Assembly (NCBI RefSeq): GCF_023715885.1
Contig: NZ_JAMBOY010000006.1
Span: forward strand, 1 to 64,000
Reading direction: 5' to 3'
Source of the DNA: Microbacterium hydrocarbonoxydans
GTDB taxonomy: Bacteria > Actinomycetota > Actinomycetes > Actinomycetales > Microbacteriaceae
Length of the DNA: 64,000 nt
Under the pieces are notes generated by a model. It was not told the DNA's origin. It worked only from the letters and a program-made list of their open reading frames with translations, and did not search any database. Each line of letters starts with the position of its first letter. The first letter of the stretch is position 1. Positions 27,084 to 37,506 of this stretch are shown here, one piece after another. Made by a program: the position numbers and the translations under genes.

Positions 27084-29492
27084 GTCGGAGTTCACCGAGA
27101 CGGGGGTGCCGGTGAGCGCGGCGGTCGTCACGCGGCGGCGTCCCCGACCCTGCCCCGGCGCCTTCGGCTCCGGGAGGGCATCGAGCACCGAGTCGAGCAG
27201 CTGCTCGGCCGGCGACTTCGGGCCCTTGCGCTCCGCGCCGCGCTTCTTGCGGGGCTTCTTGGGACGCTCCTGCGGCGCGGCAGGCGCGGCGTCGGGCGCG
27301 ACCTCGGCCGGCGCGTCCGCGACGGTGTCGGCTGCAGGGGCACGCGTCGACGCGGCGATCTGCGCGAGCGCCGACTTGGCGCCCTCGGGGATGCTGTGCG
27401 TCGTCGCGGGCGCAGGGTTCTGACCCTGCCCGTTGCCGTTCCGCTGCCGACGGTTGTTCGACGACGTGCTGCCGTTGCCGTTTCCGTTGCCGTTCGAGCG
27501 GTGCTTGACGACGGGGTCGTGGTGCACGATGACACCGCGGCCGGCGCACACCTCGCACGCCTCGCTGAACGTCTCGAGCAGGCCGAGACCGAGCTTCTTG
27601 CGCGTCATCTGCACGAGTCCGAGCGAGGTGACCTCGGCGACCTGGTGCTTCGTCCGGTCGCGGCTGAGGCACTCGATGAGCCGACGCAGCACGAGGTCGC
27701 GGTTCGACTCGAGCACCATGTCGATGAAGTCGACGACGATGATGCCGCCGATGTCGCGCAGACGAAGCTGGCGGACGATCTCCTCGGCGGCCTCGAGGTT
27801 GTTCTTCGTGACGGTCTCCTCGAGGTTCCCACCCGACCCGACGAACTTGCCCGTGTTCACGTCGACGACGGTCATGGCCTCGGTGCGGTCGATCACGAGC
27901 GAGCCACCGGACGGCAGCCAGACCTTGCGGTCGAGTGCCTTCTCGATCTGCTCGGTGATGCGGAACGCGTCGAACGGGTCGACCTCGTCCTCGTAGGTCT
28001 CGACGCGCTCGAGCAGGTCGGGCGCGACGCTCTCGAGGTACGCGCGGATCGTGCGCTGCGCGTCCTCACCCTGGATCAGCATCTTCGTGAAGTCCTCGTT
28101 GAAGACATCACGGACGATCTTGACCAGGAGGTCGGGCTCGGCGTGCAGGAGCGCGGGCGCCTGCTGGCTCTCGACCTGCTTGCGAATGTGCTCCCACTGC
28201 GTGGTGAGGCGCTGCACGTCGCGGGTCAACTGCTCCTCCGTGGCGCCTTCGGCCGCCGTACGGACGATGACGCCGGAGGACTCGGGCAGCACCTCCTTGA
28301 GGATGCGCTTGAGGCGGGCGCGCTCGTTGTCGGGGAGCTTGCGGCTGATGCCGTTCATGGATCCGCCCGGCACGTACACGAGGTAGCGTCCGGGGAGCGA
28401 GATCTGGCTGGTGAGGCGGGCACCCTTGTGCCCGACCGGGTCCTTGGTGACCTGCACGAGGACGCGGTCGCCCGCCTTGAGCGCCAGTTCGATGCGACGC
28501 GGCTGGTTGCCGGTCTCGACGCCGTCCCAGTCGACCTCGCCCGAGTAGAGCACGGCGTTGCGGCCGCGGCCGATGTCGACGAAGGCGGCCTCCATGCTCG
28601 GCAGGACGTTCTGCACACGACCGAGGTAGACGTTGCCGATCAGCGACGCGTCCTGGTTACGGGCGACGTAGTGCTCGACGAGCACGCCGTCTTCGAGGAC
28701 GCCGATCTGGGTGCGGCCGTTCTTGGCGCGCACGACCATCTTGCGGTCGACGGACTCGCGACGTGCGAGGAACTCGGCCTCGGTGACCACCGGACGACGA
28801 CGGCCCGCATCGCGGCCGTCACGACGGCGCTGCTTCTTGGCCTCGAGACGGGTCGATCCCTTGATCGCCTTCGGCTCGGTGATGTACTCGACGACGCGCT
28901 GGCGCGGCTGACGGGGCTCGTCGCGCTGGTCGCCCTCGTCCGAGCCGCCGCGGCGGCGGCGACCGCGCCGACCCGAAGACGACTCGTCGCCGTCGCGGTC
29001 GAGATCGCGCTCGAATCCGCGGTCGCGTCCTGGCCGCGCCGGAAGCGGCACGATCTCGGGAGCGTAGAAGTGCAAGCGCGTCGAGACCTGGGATACGAAG
29101 ACCTCGGGGAGCAGTCCCAGCGAGACAGCCGTCACCGGGGCAGGCTTCGCCGGCTCCTCGGGCTCGGACGTCTCCGGCTCGGCGGCCGGATCCTGCTCTG
29201 CAGATGGAGCCTCTTCGGCAGCGGGGGCCTCCTCCACGGCGGGAGCTTCGTCGGCCGCAGGAGCCTCTTCAGCGGCAGGAGTCTCTTCAGCCGTAGGAGC
29301 CTCGGTAAGAGCTTCTTCCGCAGCAGTTTCAGCGGCGGCGGTCGCGGCATCCATCTCGATGACCGTGTCCTCGGCGGGCGTCTCCTCCGCGGGCGACTCC
29401 TCGGGAGTCTCCGCGATCACTGCGGCTGATGCGTCAGCATCCGCAGGGAAGTCGAGGGTAGGGGCGTCATGTTCATTGTTCTCGTCGGCCAT
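27045..29492 (-). CDS. rne: Ribonuclease E/G
   Basis: An 815-residue protein. An acidic low-complexity N-terminal region (about 1-130) precedes an S1 domain (VYLGRVQNVLPSMEAAFVDI), the catalytic RNase E/G core with VVDVNTG and VVDFIDM acidic metal sites, and CEVCAGRG, the zinc-link motif. A basic, alanine-rich tail follows. Unlike E. coli RNase E, the disordered part is at both ends, a known actinobacterial arrangement. ATG 29492 is the natural start. The 3' end overlaps DUF4031 by 39 nt. Confidence 0.94.
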   Translation of the reverse strand: MADENNEHDAPTLDFPADADASAAVIAETPEESPAEETPAEDTVIEMDAATAAAETAAEEALTEAPTAEETPAAEEAPAADEAPAVEEAPAAEEAPSAEQDPAAEPETSEPEEPAKPAPVTAVSLGLLPEVFVSQVSTRLHFYAPEIVPLPARPGRDRGFERDLDRDGDESSSGRRGRRRRGGSDEGDQRDEPRQPRQRVVEYITEPKAIKGSTRLEAKKQRRRDGRDAGRRRPVVTEAEFLARRESVDRKMVVRAKNGRTQIGVLEDGVLVEHYVARNQDASLIGNVYLGRVQNVLPSMEAAFVDIGRGRNAVLYSGEVDWDGVETGNQPRRIELALKAGDRVLVQVTKDPVGHKGARLTSQISLPGRYLVYVPGGSMNGISRKLPDNERARLKRILKEVLPESSGVIVRTAAEGATEEQLTRDVQRLTTQWEHIRKQVESQQAPALLHAEPDLLVKIVRDVFNEDFTKMLIQGEDAQRTIRAYLESVAPDLLERVETYEDEVDPFDAFRITEQIEKALDRKVWLPSGGSLVIDRTEAMTVVDVNTGKFVGSGGNLEETVTKNNLEAAEEIVRQLRLRDIGGIIVVDFIDMVLESNRDLVLRRLIECLSRDRTKHQVAEVTSLGLVQMTRKKLGLGLLETFSEACEVCAGRGVIVHHDPVVKHRSNGNGNGNGSTSSNNRRQRNGNGQGQNPAPATTHSIPEGAKSALAQIAASTRAPAADTVADAPAEVAPDAAPAAPQERPKKPRKKRGAERKGPKSPAEQLLDSVLDALPEPKAPGQGRGRRRVTTAALTGTPVSVNSDSAGPVASSDAES

Positions 29493-29782
29493 CTCTGGCG
29501 TACTCCTCGCGCGGTGCACCGGGTGCTCCGCGAATTCTCATGCGGCACCGGGGTGCCGCGAACTCATTCGGTGTGCGACCGGCTCTGGGCTCTGGTCGCG
29601 AGGGGCATACGGCCCCGAAGTCTGCGTCGATGCGTGCTACGACGAGGTCGAGCGGTGCATCACAGGCCATTATCGCACCAAGTGGCCGCGAACGCGGCAT
29701 CGACGGCTTCACCCGCTCCGGAGTTCGATATTCTCCGGTCGCCTCACGCCCGATCCATAGCGACCGCTGTGATAATCCACAT
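29493..29782. other. 290-bp divergent intergenic region
   Basis: This gap between the RNase E/G gene and the VKOR-like gene should contain both promoters. GATAAT at 29771-29776 is only seven bases before the VKOR ATG and fits a -10 box for a leaderless message. The rest has a long likely RNase E 5' leader, as expected for a self-regulated RNase gene, but no specific structure could be proved. Confidence 0.45.
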
Positions 29783-30400
29783 ATGAGCGAGCAGCGCACC
29801 CGCCCCGTCGTCTACGCCGTCTGGCTGATCATCGCGAGCGTCGTCGGCTGGTTCGCCGCCTTCCAGCTCACGATCGACAAGTTCATCCAGCTGGAGAATC
29901 CCGACGCGGAACTCAGCTGCAACGTCAGCGTGATGATCCAGTGCGGAAAGAACCTCGGATCCTGGCAGGGAGAGATCTTCGGATTCCCCAATCCCCTGAT
30001 CGGCCTGAGCCTCTGGATCGCTCCCCTGGTCGTCGGCGTCGCGATCCTCGCCGGTGCCCGATTCCCCCGGTGGTTCTGGGCCGCGTTCGGCGTCGGGGTC
30101 ACGTTCGCCTTCGGCCTGGTCTGCTGGCTGATCTGGCAGAGCCTCTACGCCCCCAACCTCGGCGTGCTGTGCCCCTGGTGCATGCTGACCTGGTCGGTCA
30201 CCATCCCGACGTTCTTCGCCACGATGGTGCACCTCACCCGGAACGGCACCTTCACGAGCAACGAGAAGGTCAAGGCGCGCGCCAACAGCCTCATGGCCTG
30301 GGTGCCGCTCGCGACCATCCTGGCTTTCGCGATCATCATCCTGCTCGCTCAGCTGCGCGGTCTCGACCTCCTCGGCGAGGTCATCGGCATGATCCTCTGA
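29783..30400 (+). CDS. Vitamin K epoxide reductase (VKOR) family protein
   Basis: A 205-residue membrane protein with five predicted helices. The loop cysteines C46 and C54 (SCNVSVMIQCGK) and the active-site C130-P-W-C133 give the complete VKOR electron-transfer set. Bacterial VKORs reoxidise a DsbA-like partner with menaquinone, making disulfides in secreted proteins. No DsbA-like gene is adjacent in the window. Confidence 0.92.
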   Translation: MSEQRTRPVVYAVWLIIASVVGWFAAFQLTIDKFIQLENPDAELSCNVSVMIQCGKNLGSWQGEIFGFPNPLIGLSLWIAPLVVGVAILAGARFPRWFWAAFGVGVTFAFGLVCWLIWQSLYAPNLGVLCPWCMLTWSVTIPTFFATMVHLTRNGTFTSNEKVKARANSLMAWVPLATILAFAIIILLAQLRGLDLLGEVIGMIL

Positions 30401-30412
30401 TCCACCGCCGAC

Positions 30413-30455
30413 ACGACGAAGCCCGCCGCACCTCGGGTGCGGCGGGCTTCGTCGT
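30413..30455. terminator. Bidirectional terminator between VKOR and ndk
   Basis: ACGACGAAGCCCGCCGCACC pairs with GGTGCGGCGGGCTTCGTCGT around a three-base centre, about 20 base pairs. It lies between the convergent stops at 30400 and 30464 and can act in both directions (T/A runs at the stem flanks are short). Confidence 0.8.
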
Positions 30456-30463
30456 GCAACGAC

Positions 30464-30880
30464 TCAGTCGAACCAGATGCCGAGCTCACGGGCTGCGGAC
30501 TCCGGGCTGTCGGAGCCGTGCACGAGGTTCTGCTGCACCTTGAGGCCCCAGTCGCGTCCGAAGTCGCCGCGGATCGTCCCGGGGGCTGCGGTGGTCGGGT
30601 CGGTCGTACCTGCGAGCGAACGGAAGCCCTCGATCACCCGATTCCCGGCGAGGCGGATCGCGACGGACGGGCCGGAGAGCATGAACTCGAGCAGCGGCTC
30701 GTAGAACGGCTTGCCCTCGTGCTCGGCGTAGTGGGCGGCAAGGAGGTCGCGGTCGGGCTCGACGAGGCGGATGTCGACGAGCGCGTAGCCCTTCGCTTCG
30801 ATACGCGCCAGGATCGCCCCGGTGAGTCCGCGGGCGACGCCGTCGGGCTTGACGAGGACGAGGGTTTCTTCGGTGGCCAT
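30464..30880 (-). CDS. ndk: Nucleoside diphosphate kinase
   Basis: A 138-residue enzyme. ETLVLVKPDGVARGL at the N-terminus and the phosphohistidine H121 in NLVHGSDSPESAARE identify it. It balances NTP pools by phosphate transfer. It follows the DUF4233 gene by 1 nt; folC-DUF4233-ndk is a conserved actinobacterial order. Confidence 0.97.
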   Translation of the reverse strand: MATEETLVLVKPDGVARGLTGAILARIEAKGYALVDIRLVEPDRDLLAAHYAEHEGKPFYEPLLEFMLSGPSVAIRLAGNRVIEGFRSLAGTTDPTTAAPGTIRGDFGRDWGLKVQQNLVHGSDSPESAARELGIWFD

Positions 30881-30881
30881 G

Positions 30882-31304
30882 TCATTCGCTCTCTGTGTGA
30901 GTCTCGGTGGCGGATCCGTCGGGGCGTCGTGCGTCCAGTCGGGCCCCTCCGATCGTCGCATACGCCCACATGCCGCCGAAAATCAGGACGACGAGCAGGA
31001 TGGCCGGGACGAGGATCGCCGATAGCGCAATGACAGCCTGGATGACCCACCCCGCAGTGATGGCCCACGGCTTCGTGATCATGCCCGCCACCGCGATGCA
31101 CGCGAGTCCGACGACGCCTCCTCCGACGATCCCCCACCACTGCGGGATGCCGGGTGGCAGTGTCTTGAGGCCGAAGATCGTGAGTCCCGCGAGGAACACC
31201 ACGATCGACTCGAAGCCGAGCACGATCGGAGCGAGCTTCTGCACGAGGGTACGCGGTGGCCGCGGCGGGCGCTGCCTGCGTGCCGGAGCGGAGTCCGCGC
31301 TCAC
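30882..31304 (-). CDS. DUF4233 membrane protein
   Basis: A 140-residue protein with four predicted membrane helices. The GTG start at 31304 overlaps the folC stop (GTGA). Basic N-terminus (RRQRPPRPPRT) suggests the inside orientation. KLAPIVLGFESIVVFLAGLT is the family signature, common between folC and ndk in Actinobacteria. No function is known. Confidence 0.87.
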   Translation of the reverse strand: MSADSAPARRQRPPRPPRTLVQKLAPIVLGFESIVVFLAGLTIFGLKTLPPGIPQWWGIVGGGVVGLACIAVAGMITKPWAITAGWVIQAVIALSAILVPAILLVVLIFGGMWAYATIGGARLDARRPDGSATETHTESE

Positions 31305-32653
31305 GCGCGCCACCCCGACTTCCAGTCCTCCTCCTCGGAGAGGGCGATCGCCTCGCCGGCGAGCACGACGGACCCGGCGATGAGGACCGCTCGTCGGTCG
31401 GACGACGCGGCCCACTCGCGCGCCGCGTCCGCGGCATCCGCCAGCGACTCGTGAACGGTCGCGCGGCGTCCGGTCGCCTCGACGAGATCGGCGATGGCGT
31501 CGGCATCGCTGGCGCGATCCGACTCCGGGGCGGTCGCGAAGACGTGGGCTGCCGCCGGGGCGAGTTCGGCGACGATGCCCGCGGCATCCTTGTCGGCGAG
31601 GATGCCGAGCACGACGCCCCATTCGTCGAAGTCGAAGCTGTCGCCCATCGCCTGCACGAGCGCGCGGGCACCGTGCGGATTGTGGGCGCCGTCGACGATC
31701 ACGGTCGGCGAGATGCCGAGCAGCTGGAGCCTTCCAGGCGATGTCGCACCCTGCAGCCCTTCAGCGACGATGTCGTCGGCGATGCGCTGCTGAGCGCCAC
31801 CGATCAGCGACTCCACCGCCGCGACGGCAAGGGCGGCGTTGTGCCCCTGATGCGCACCGTACTGCGGCAGGTATTCCTCGACGTAGTCCCCCGCGAGGCC
31901 GCGGATCGTGATGAGCTGTCCCCCGACCGCGAGGTTCTGCTCGACGAGACCGAAGTCCGCGCCCTCGAACGCGATCGACGCGCCGTGCTCCGCCGCCACA
32001 CGGCGCAGCACCTCGGCCGCGTCCTCGGACTGCTCGGCCGAGACGACGGCCGCGCCGTCCTTGATGATGCCCGCTTTGACCGTCGCGATCTCGGCGATCG
32101 TGTTCCCGAGCCGATCGGCGTGGTCGATGTCGATCGGGGCGAAGACAGCGACGTCGCCGTCGGCCGTGTTCGTCGAATCCCACTCGCCTCCCATGCCGAC
32201 CTCGAGCACGAGCACGTCGACCGGCGCATCGGCCACGGCGACGAAGGCGAGCACGGTGAGCAGCTCGAAGAACGTCAGCGGCTCCTCGCCCGCGGCCTCG
32301 AGCTCGGCGTCTACGATGCCCACAAAAGGCTCGATCTCGTCCCAGGCATCCGCCACCGCCTCGTCGGCGATGGGCTCGCCGTCGATCATGATGCGCTCGG
32401 TGAACCGCTCCAGATGAGGACTCGTGAAGAGCCCGGTGCGCAGCCCGTGGGCGCGCAGCAGACTCTCGATCATGCGAGCGGTCGACGTCTTGCCGTTGGT
32501 CCCGGTGATGTGCACGACCCGGTAGGTGCGCTGCGGATCGTCGAGCAGCTCGAGCACGCGAGCAGTGCGCTCCTTGCGCGGCTGCACCCAGCGTTCGCCG
32601 GCCCGGCTCAGCAGGGTCTCGTAGACGGCATCCGCCCGATCACGAGCACTCAT
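31301..32653 (-). CDS. folC: Folylpolyglutamate/dihydrofolate synthase
   Basis: A 450-residue Mur-ligase-family enzyme with the ATP loop GTNGKTS (51-57), [26 protein letters not shown] and [10 protein letters not shown]. It attaches glutamates to (dihydro)folate. Overlaps ileS by 4 nt and DUF4233 by 4 nt, so ileS, folC, DUF4233 and ndk may share a message driven by the ileS T-box. Confidence 0.95.
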   Translation of the reverse strand: MSARDRADAVYETLLSRAGERWVQPRKERTARVLELLDDPQRTYRVVHITGTNGKTSTARMIESLLRAHGLRTGLFTSPHLERFTERIMIDGEPIADEAVADAWDEIEPFVGIVDAELEAAGEEPLTFFELLTVLAFVAVADAPVDVLVLEVGMGGEWDSTNTADGDVAVFAPIDIDHADRLGNTIAEIATVKAGIIKDGAAVVSAEQSEDAAEVLRRVAAEHGASIAFEGADFGLVEQNLAVGGQLITIRGLAGDYVEEYLPQYGAHQGHNAALAVAAVESLIGGAQQRIADDIVAEGLQGATSPGRLQLLGISPTVIVDGAHNPHGARALVQAMGDSFDFDEWGVVLGILADKDAAGIVAELAPAAAHVFATAPESDRASDADAIADLVEATGRRATVHESLADAADAAREWAASSDRRAVLIAGSVVLAGEAIALSEEEDWKSGWRA

Positions 32654-35600
32654 GCGTTCGCCCCCTCACGCACCGCTGACGTGGCGTCGATCGTGACGAT
32701 GATCGGGCCCTTCGCCGAGCCGAGCGCTCGCGCGCCCGTCCGGAAGACGCCGTCACCCGGACTCTCGACCCCGTCGACCACGGCATCGAGGCCGTCGGTC
32801 GCCTGCGCCGCGAAGGCGATCGCGAGGGTCTCGCGGGAGATCAGCTCGGCGTGCGCGGTGAGCGCCGCCGCGTCCTCGGGCGTCGCATTGAGGGCGAGCA
32901 CGATGCGGTCGCTCACGTCGAGACCCGCGTTCTTCCGAGCCTCTTGGACGACGCGGATCGCGTCACGAGCGAGACCCTCGGCCTCGAGCTCGGGGGTGGT
33001 CTGCGTGTCGAGCAGCACGAACCCGCCGCCCGGTACGAGTGCCAGAGCCTCACCGTCGGGACGCCCCGAGGTCTCCAGCACGAGCTCGTACTCCGAGGGC
33101 TCCAGCGCGATACCGCCCGCGGTCACGACGCCGTCGACCTCCGACCAGTCACCGGCCTTGGCGGCCTTGATCACGGTCTGGACGTTCTTGCCGAGACGCG
33201 GGCCCGCCGCACGGGCGTTGACGCTGAGGCGGTGGCTGATGCCGTAGTCCGCGGCCGTCGTGTCGGTCTGCGCCACGAGCTCGACGGACTTCACGTTGAG
33301 CTCCTCGCGGAGGATGTCCTCGAATTGACCGAGCGTGTCGGCCAGCGGCGACACGACCGTGAGGCGCGCGAGCGGCAGCCGGACGCGGAGTTTCTCCTTC
33401 TTGCGCAGGGCGTTGCCGACGCTCGACAGCTCGCGCACGGCATCCATCGCGTCGCGGATGTCGTCGGCAGCGGGGAAGGCGTCGGCATCCGGCCAGTCCT
33501 GCAGATGCACGCTGCGACCGCCGGTGAGCCCCTGCCACACGCGCTCGCTCACGAGCGGCACGAGCGGAGCGGCCACGCGACAGAGCGTCTCGAGCACCGT
33601 GTACAGCGTGTCGAACGCCTCCGTGGACGTGCCCTCCCAGAACCGGTCGCGCGAGCGGCGGATGTACCAGTTGGTGAGAACCTCGGCGAAGTCGCGCAGG
33701 CGCGCGGACGCCGTGGTCGAGTCGAGTCCCTCCAGGTCGGAGCGCACGTCGCGCACGAGCTCGCCGAGCCGGGCGAGGATGTAGCGGTCGAGCACATCCG
33801 CGGAGTCCGTGCGCCACGACGCCTCGTACCCCCCGTCCCTCGCCGCGTTGGCGTAGGTCGCGAAGAAGTACCAGGAGCTCCACAGCGGCAGGAGGAACTC
33901 GCGCACTCCCGCACGGATGCCCTCCTCGGTGACCGCGAGGTTGCCGCCGCGCAGGACCGAGCTCGACATGAGGAACCAGCGCATCGCGTCGGAGCCGTCG
34001 CGGTCGAGCACCTCCGACACGTCGGGGTAGTTGCGCAGCGACTTCGACATCTTGTAGCCGTCGCTGCCGAGCACGATACCGTGGCAGCTCACGCCGGTGA
34101 ACGCCGGGCGATCGAACAGCGCGGTCGACAGCACGTGCATCACGTAGAACCAGCCGCGAGTCTGCCCGATGTACTCGACGATGAAGTCGGCGGGTGCGTG
34201 CGAGTCGAACCACTCCTGGTTCTCGAACGGGTAGTGCACCTGCGCGTAGGGCATCGACCCCGAGTCGAACCACACGTCGAAGACGTCCTCGATGCGGCGC
34301 ATCGTGCTCTTGCCGGTGGGGTCGTCGGGGTTCGGCCGCGTCAGGTCGTCGATGTACGGGCGGTGCAGGTCGACCTCACCCTCCGGGTTGCGCGGCAGCG
34401 CACCGAAGTCGCGCTCCAGCTCTTCGAGCGAGCCGTAGGTGTCGACGCGCGGGTACTCGGGGTCGTCGCTCTTCCACACCGGGATGGGCGAGCCCCAGTA
34501 GCGGTTGCGGCTGATCGACCAGTCGCGCGCGCCCTCGAGCCACTTGCCGAACTGCCCGTACTTCACGTTCTCCGGCACCCAGGTGATCCGCTCGTTGTTC
34601 GCGAGCATGTCGTCCTTGATCTCGGTCACGCGGATGAACCAGCTCGACACCGCCTTGTAGATCAGGGGGTTCCGGCAGCGCCAGCAGTGCGGGTAGGAGT
34701 GCACGTAGCTCTGCTCGCGGAGGAGGCGACCTTCTCCGCGCAGCAGGCGGATCAGGGGCGTGTTGGCGTCCATCCACAGCATCCCCGCGACATCGGTCAC
34801 GTTCGGCAGGAACTTGCCGCCATCGTCGAGCGACAGGATCGTCGGGATGCCGGCGGCGCCGGCGACGCGCTGGTCGTCTTCACCGTAGGCGGGGGCCTGG
34901 TGCACGATGCCGGTGCCGTCGCTGGTCGTGACGTAGTCGTCGACGAGGATGCGCCAGGCGTTCTCGGTGCCGTACGTCTCCGCATCCGCGTAGTAGTCGA
35001 AGAGGCGGTCGTACGTGACGCCCTGCAGCTCCGAGCCGCGCAGGGTCTGATCGACCGCGGCGAGCGCGTCGTCGGCACTCTCGTAGCCGAGGTCCTTCGC
35101 GTAGCCGGCGAGCAGCTCGCGCGCGAGGAGATAGCGGTGAGCCGACGCCTCGACAGCGGCGTCCTCGCTCCCCGCGACGGCGTGCACGTCGGCGGCGCCG
35201 CCGGGACCGGCGGGGAGCACCACGTACTCGATGTCGGGCCCCACGGCGAGCGCCAGGTTGGTCGGGAGGGTCCAGGGCGTGGTCGTCCAGGCGAGGGCGC
35301 GCACGGCGGTCAGACCCAGAGCCTCGGCCTTCGCGCCGGTCAGCGGGAACGTGACCGTCACCGACGGGTCCTGGCGGTTCTGGTAGACGTCGTCGTCCAT
35401 GCGCAGCTCGTGCGCCGACAGCGGCGTCTCATCGCGCCAGCAGTACGGCAGCACCCGGTAGCCCTCGTAGGCGAGGCCCTTGTCGTAGAGGGTCTTGAAC
35501 GCCCAGAGGACGCTCTCCATGTACCCCAGGTCGAGCGTCTTGTATCCGCGATCGAAGTCGACCCAGCGCGCCTGGCGGGTGACGTAGTCCTGCCATTCGT

Positions 35601-36024
35601 GCGTGTACTTCAGCACCGAGGAGCGCGCCTTCTCGTTGAAGACGTCGATGCCCATGGCCTCGATCTCGCTCTTCTCGGTGATGCCGAGCTGCTTCATCGC
35701 CTCCAGCTCGGCGGGCAGGCCGTGCGTGTCCCAGCCGAAGACGCGGTCGACCTTCTTGCCGAGCATGGTCTGGAACCGCGGGAAGAGGTCCTTGGCGTAT
35801 CCCGTCAGCAGGTGACCGTAGTGCGGCAGACCGTTGGCGAACGGCGGGCCGTCGTAGAACACCCACTCGTCTGCGCCCTCGCGCTGCTCGATCGAGGCGC
35901 GGAACGTGTCGTCCTGCTTCCAGACGTCGAGCACCTCGCGCTCGATCTCGGGGAAGCGCGGGCTCGGGGCGACGGAGGCAGCCTGGTCAGCGGCCGGGCC
36001 GAAGGAGGATCGCGGGTAGGTCAT
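32650..36024 (-). CDS. ileS: Isoleucyl-tRNA synthetase
   Basis: A 1124-residue class I synthetase. The ATP site is [11 protein letters not shown] with HYGH at 68-71; KMSKS is at 658-662; an editing domain lies between and a long anticodon/C-terminal domain follows. Size and the HYGH form suggest the eukaryotic-like (type 2) IleRS found in Actinobacteria. ATG 36024 ([14 protein letters not shown]) is the family-like start, downstream of a T-box leader. It is the first gene before folC. Confidence 0.96.
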   Translation of the reverse strand: MTYPRSSFGPAADQAASVAPSPRFPEIEREVLDVWKQDDTFRASIEQREGADEWVFYDGPPFANGLPHYGHLLTGYAKDLFPRFQTMLGKKVDRVFGWDTHGLPAELEAMKQLGITEKSEIEAMGIDVFNEKARSSVLKYTHEWQDYVTRQARWVDFDRGYKTLDLGYMESVLWAFKTLYDKGLAYEGYRVLPYCWRDETPLSAHELRMDDDVYQNRQDPSVTVTFPLTGAKAEALGLTAVRALAWTTTPWTLPTNLALAVGPDIEYVVLPAGPGGAADVHAVAGSEDAAVEASAHRYLLARELLAGYAKDLGYESADDALAAVDQTLRGSELQGVTYDRLFDYYADAETYGTENAWRILVDDYVTTSDGTGIVHQAPAYGEDDQRVAGAAGIPTILSLDDGGKFLPNVTDVAGMLWMDANTPLIRLLRGEGRLLREQSYVHSYPHCWRCRNPLIYKAVSSWFIRVTEIKDDMLANNERITWVPENVKYGQFGKWLEGARDWSISRNRYWGSPIPVWKSDDPEYPRVDTYGSLEELERDFGALPRNPEGEVDLHRPYIDDLTRPNPDDPTGKSTMRRIEDVFDVWFDSGSMPYAQVHYPFENQEWFDSHAPADFIVEYIGQTRGWFYVMHVLSTALFDRPAFTGVSCHGIVLGSDGYKMSKSLRNYPDVSEVLDRDGSDAMRWFLMSSSVLRGGNLAVTEEGIRAGVREFLLPLWSSWYFFATYANAARDGGYEASWRTDSADVLDRYILARLGELVRDVRSDLEGLDSTTASARLRDFAEVLTNWYIRRSRDRFWEGTSTEAFDTLYTVLETLCRVAAPLVPLVSERVWQGLTGGRSVHLQDWPDADAFPAADDIRDAMDAVRELSSVGNALRKKEKLRVRLPLARLTVVSPLADTLGQFEDILREELNVKSVELVAQTDTTAADYGISHRLSVNARAAGPRLGKNVQTVIKAAKAGDWSEVDGVVTAGGIALEPSEYELVLETSGRPDGEALALVPGGGFVLLDTQTTPELEAEGLARDAIRVVQEARKNAGLDVSDRIVLALNATPEDAAALTAHAELISRETLAIAFAAQATDGLDAVVDGVESPGDGVFRTGARALGSAKGPIIVTIDATSAVREGANA

Positions 36025-36250
36025 GTCGTCTCGCAGGAGTCGTGGCGGATGCTGCTGCGAGGACGACCCTCCGGATTCACTCTCCGGATGGACCGCGGTA
36101 CCACCCCGCGTGCCGCGCCTCACGGCGGGACCACTCTCACTGCGGCTGTGACGGGCCTGCCCCGCTCGGTTCTACTGGGCCCCTCCTGTGCGGGCGGAGC
36201 CGTTCTTCCGAGAGCTCCCCGGTGATGGCCGGATCGGTGCTCGTGATTCC
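36025..36250 (-). promoter_or_regulatory. T-box riboswitch, ileS leader (translational type)
   Basis: On the minus strand the leader contains the T-box core TGGTACCGCGG (36103-36093) and a short stem I, CCGGCCATCACCGGGG, whose loop shows the isoleucine specifier ATC (36226-36224). The short stem I fits the ultrashort stem I T-boxes of actinobacterial ileS. Just before the start codon CTCGCAG (36061-36055) and CTGCGAG (36036-36030) form a seven-pair hairpin covering the start region. There is no T-tract, so control of translation rather than termination is inferred. Confidence 0.92.
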
Positions 36251-36256
36251 ATTGTA
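36251..36256 (-). promoter_or_regulatory. Putative -10 box of the ileS leader
   Basis: TACAAT on the minus strand sits about seven bases upstream of the first bases of the T-box leader. No good -35 box is visible at 17-bp spacing. Confidence 0.5.
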
Positions 36257-36384
36257 CGTGTGGCCCGGCGCCTCCGGCATCCGCGCTGCCTCTCGCATTT
36301 CGAACCGCGATGGGTGCGACGCGTGCGCCTCGCACGGTGTTGTGCGCTTCCGACGGTGAGTCGTGCCGCATCCGACCTTCTGGA

Positions 36385-36398
36385 GCGCACATCTCCGC
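36385..36398 (+). repeat. 14-bp direct repeat, copy 1 (beside DUF559 gene)
   Basis: GCGCACATCTCCGC here is identical to 37421-37434. The two copies flank the DUF559 gene, and upstream bases (CGTGC..CGCA.CCGA) are also similar. A third match occurs inside coding sequence at 63900-63913, so chance cannot be excluded. Confidence 0.35.
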
Positions 36399-36411
36399 CG
36401 AACCCGCCTGC

Positions 36412-37251
36412 CTACCTCGCACGATGCAGTCCCTGCGCCACTGCGCGCATGACGAGATCCTGGACCGTCGGCCAGTCGAACATGATCTGCGCGTACGAAA
36501 GTCGGATCACGTGGTACCCCATGAGACGCAGATCCGCGTCGTGCCGGATGTCCTCGGTGCGCTGCGGCCCGACGTGGTGGGCTCCGTCGATCTGGATGAC
36601 GAGACGATCTCCGATCAGTGTGTCGACGCGGTGTCCGGCTATCCAGATCTGGATGCGGAGGGGCTCGCGGAGCCATCGCAGGCGGATCCGAAGGTACGTT
36701 TCGAGCCCGGCATCCGCGAACGGGGTCGCGTGCGCGAGCACAGCTCGAGCGGCGGGCTTCCACACGTGGTTCTGTAGCGCATCGAGGGTGACGAGCGACT
36801 TGTTCAGCGCCGACTCCCACGTCGCAAGGGCCTGCTCGAATGGTTCGCACTCCGCTATGTGGGCGAGCACGTTCTCGATCGGGTCGACCAGCTGATCAGG
36901 GTCCCGGGGCACCAGCGGGTTCCCCCAGTGCAGACGGGCGTCGATCGGGAGGCGCCTGGTCGAGTGTGGCGGCACTGCGAAATGGGGCGGCCCAGACACG
37001 TCATGGACCCAGAGGCCGAGCAGGCTCGCCTGTGTGCGGCAGGTGAGGACGACCCCGAAGCGCGCCGCGGCGGTCAGGGTGCGCTCCGCAGCCGGATCGG
37101 CGAGCCATCCGCGACGCGGCCTGACGACGAGGCCGCGTCGCACCGCATCGTCCACGCATCGACGCGAGAAACCCCTCTCGCCTACCCATTGCGCCCGCAC
37201 GACGCCGCCCCGACTCGCCATAGCGTCGATTAGTTCTTCGGCACTCCGCAT
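36412..37251 (-). CDS. DUF559 (Vsr-like) endonuclease-domain protein
   Basis: A 279-residue protein. The C-terminal 100 residues show the DUF559 restriction-like fold: E184 (GLETYLRIRL), D210 (HRVDTLIGDRLVIQID) and a segment QID with Q220 where most relatives have E; then DADLRLMGYHVIRLSYAQI. The N-terminal part includes a helix-turn-helix-like AbiEi/DUF4095-style region (VVRAQWVGERGFSRRCVDDA). Such proteins are frequent in Microbacteriaceae and of unknown role; the E-to-Q change may reduce nuclease activity. ATG 37251 is used. Confidence 0.75.
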   Translation of the reverse strand: MRSAEELIDAMASRGGVVRAQWVGERGFSRRCVDDAVRRGLVVRPRRGWLADPAAERTLTAAARFGVVLTCRTQASLLGLWVHDVSGPPHFAVPPHSTRRLPIDARLHWGNPLVPRDPDQLVDPIENVLAHIAECEPFEQALATWESALNKSLVTLDALQNHVWKPAARAVLAHATPFADAGLETYLRIRLRWLREPLRIQIWIAGHRVDTLIGDRLVIQIDGAHHVGPQRTEDIRHDADLRLMGYHVIRLSYAQIMFDWPTVQDLVMRAVAQGLHRAR

Positions 37252-37420
37252 CCGCTGAGTGTCCACGACGTGTGCCCGCCCGCGACTCGAACGACCCGTC
37301 CGGTGCACAGTCGGTGGAGCACAGCATCCATATCGCATCGGTGGAGGAGGAGTCGCGCGCGCATCTTCAGAGGAGTTGAGCGCGTCGCGCGGTCGTGCAG
37401 TCCGCACCGATCCTCGTGAG

Positions 37421-37434
37421 GCGCACATCTCCGC
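37421..37434 (+). repeat. 14-bp direct repeat, copy 2 (beside DUF559 gene)
   Basis: Second copy of GCGCACATCTCCGC, in the 255-bp gap between the DUF559 gene and the pentapeptide-repeat gene. The rest of that gap shows no gene. Confidence 0.35.
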
Positions 37435-37506
37435 GGGGGACGAACGCACCACGCACGTGCACATTCGCGGCACGACAAGGTCGGCGCCCCGGCCTACGCT
37501 CGAGGC

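Noticed and set aside
32851..36225. 1124-residue open frame antisense to ileS
   Set aside because: Its composition is the mirror of the ileS codon bias, with no domain or ribosome site; it is a GC-rich shadow frame.
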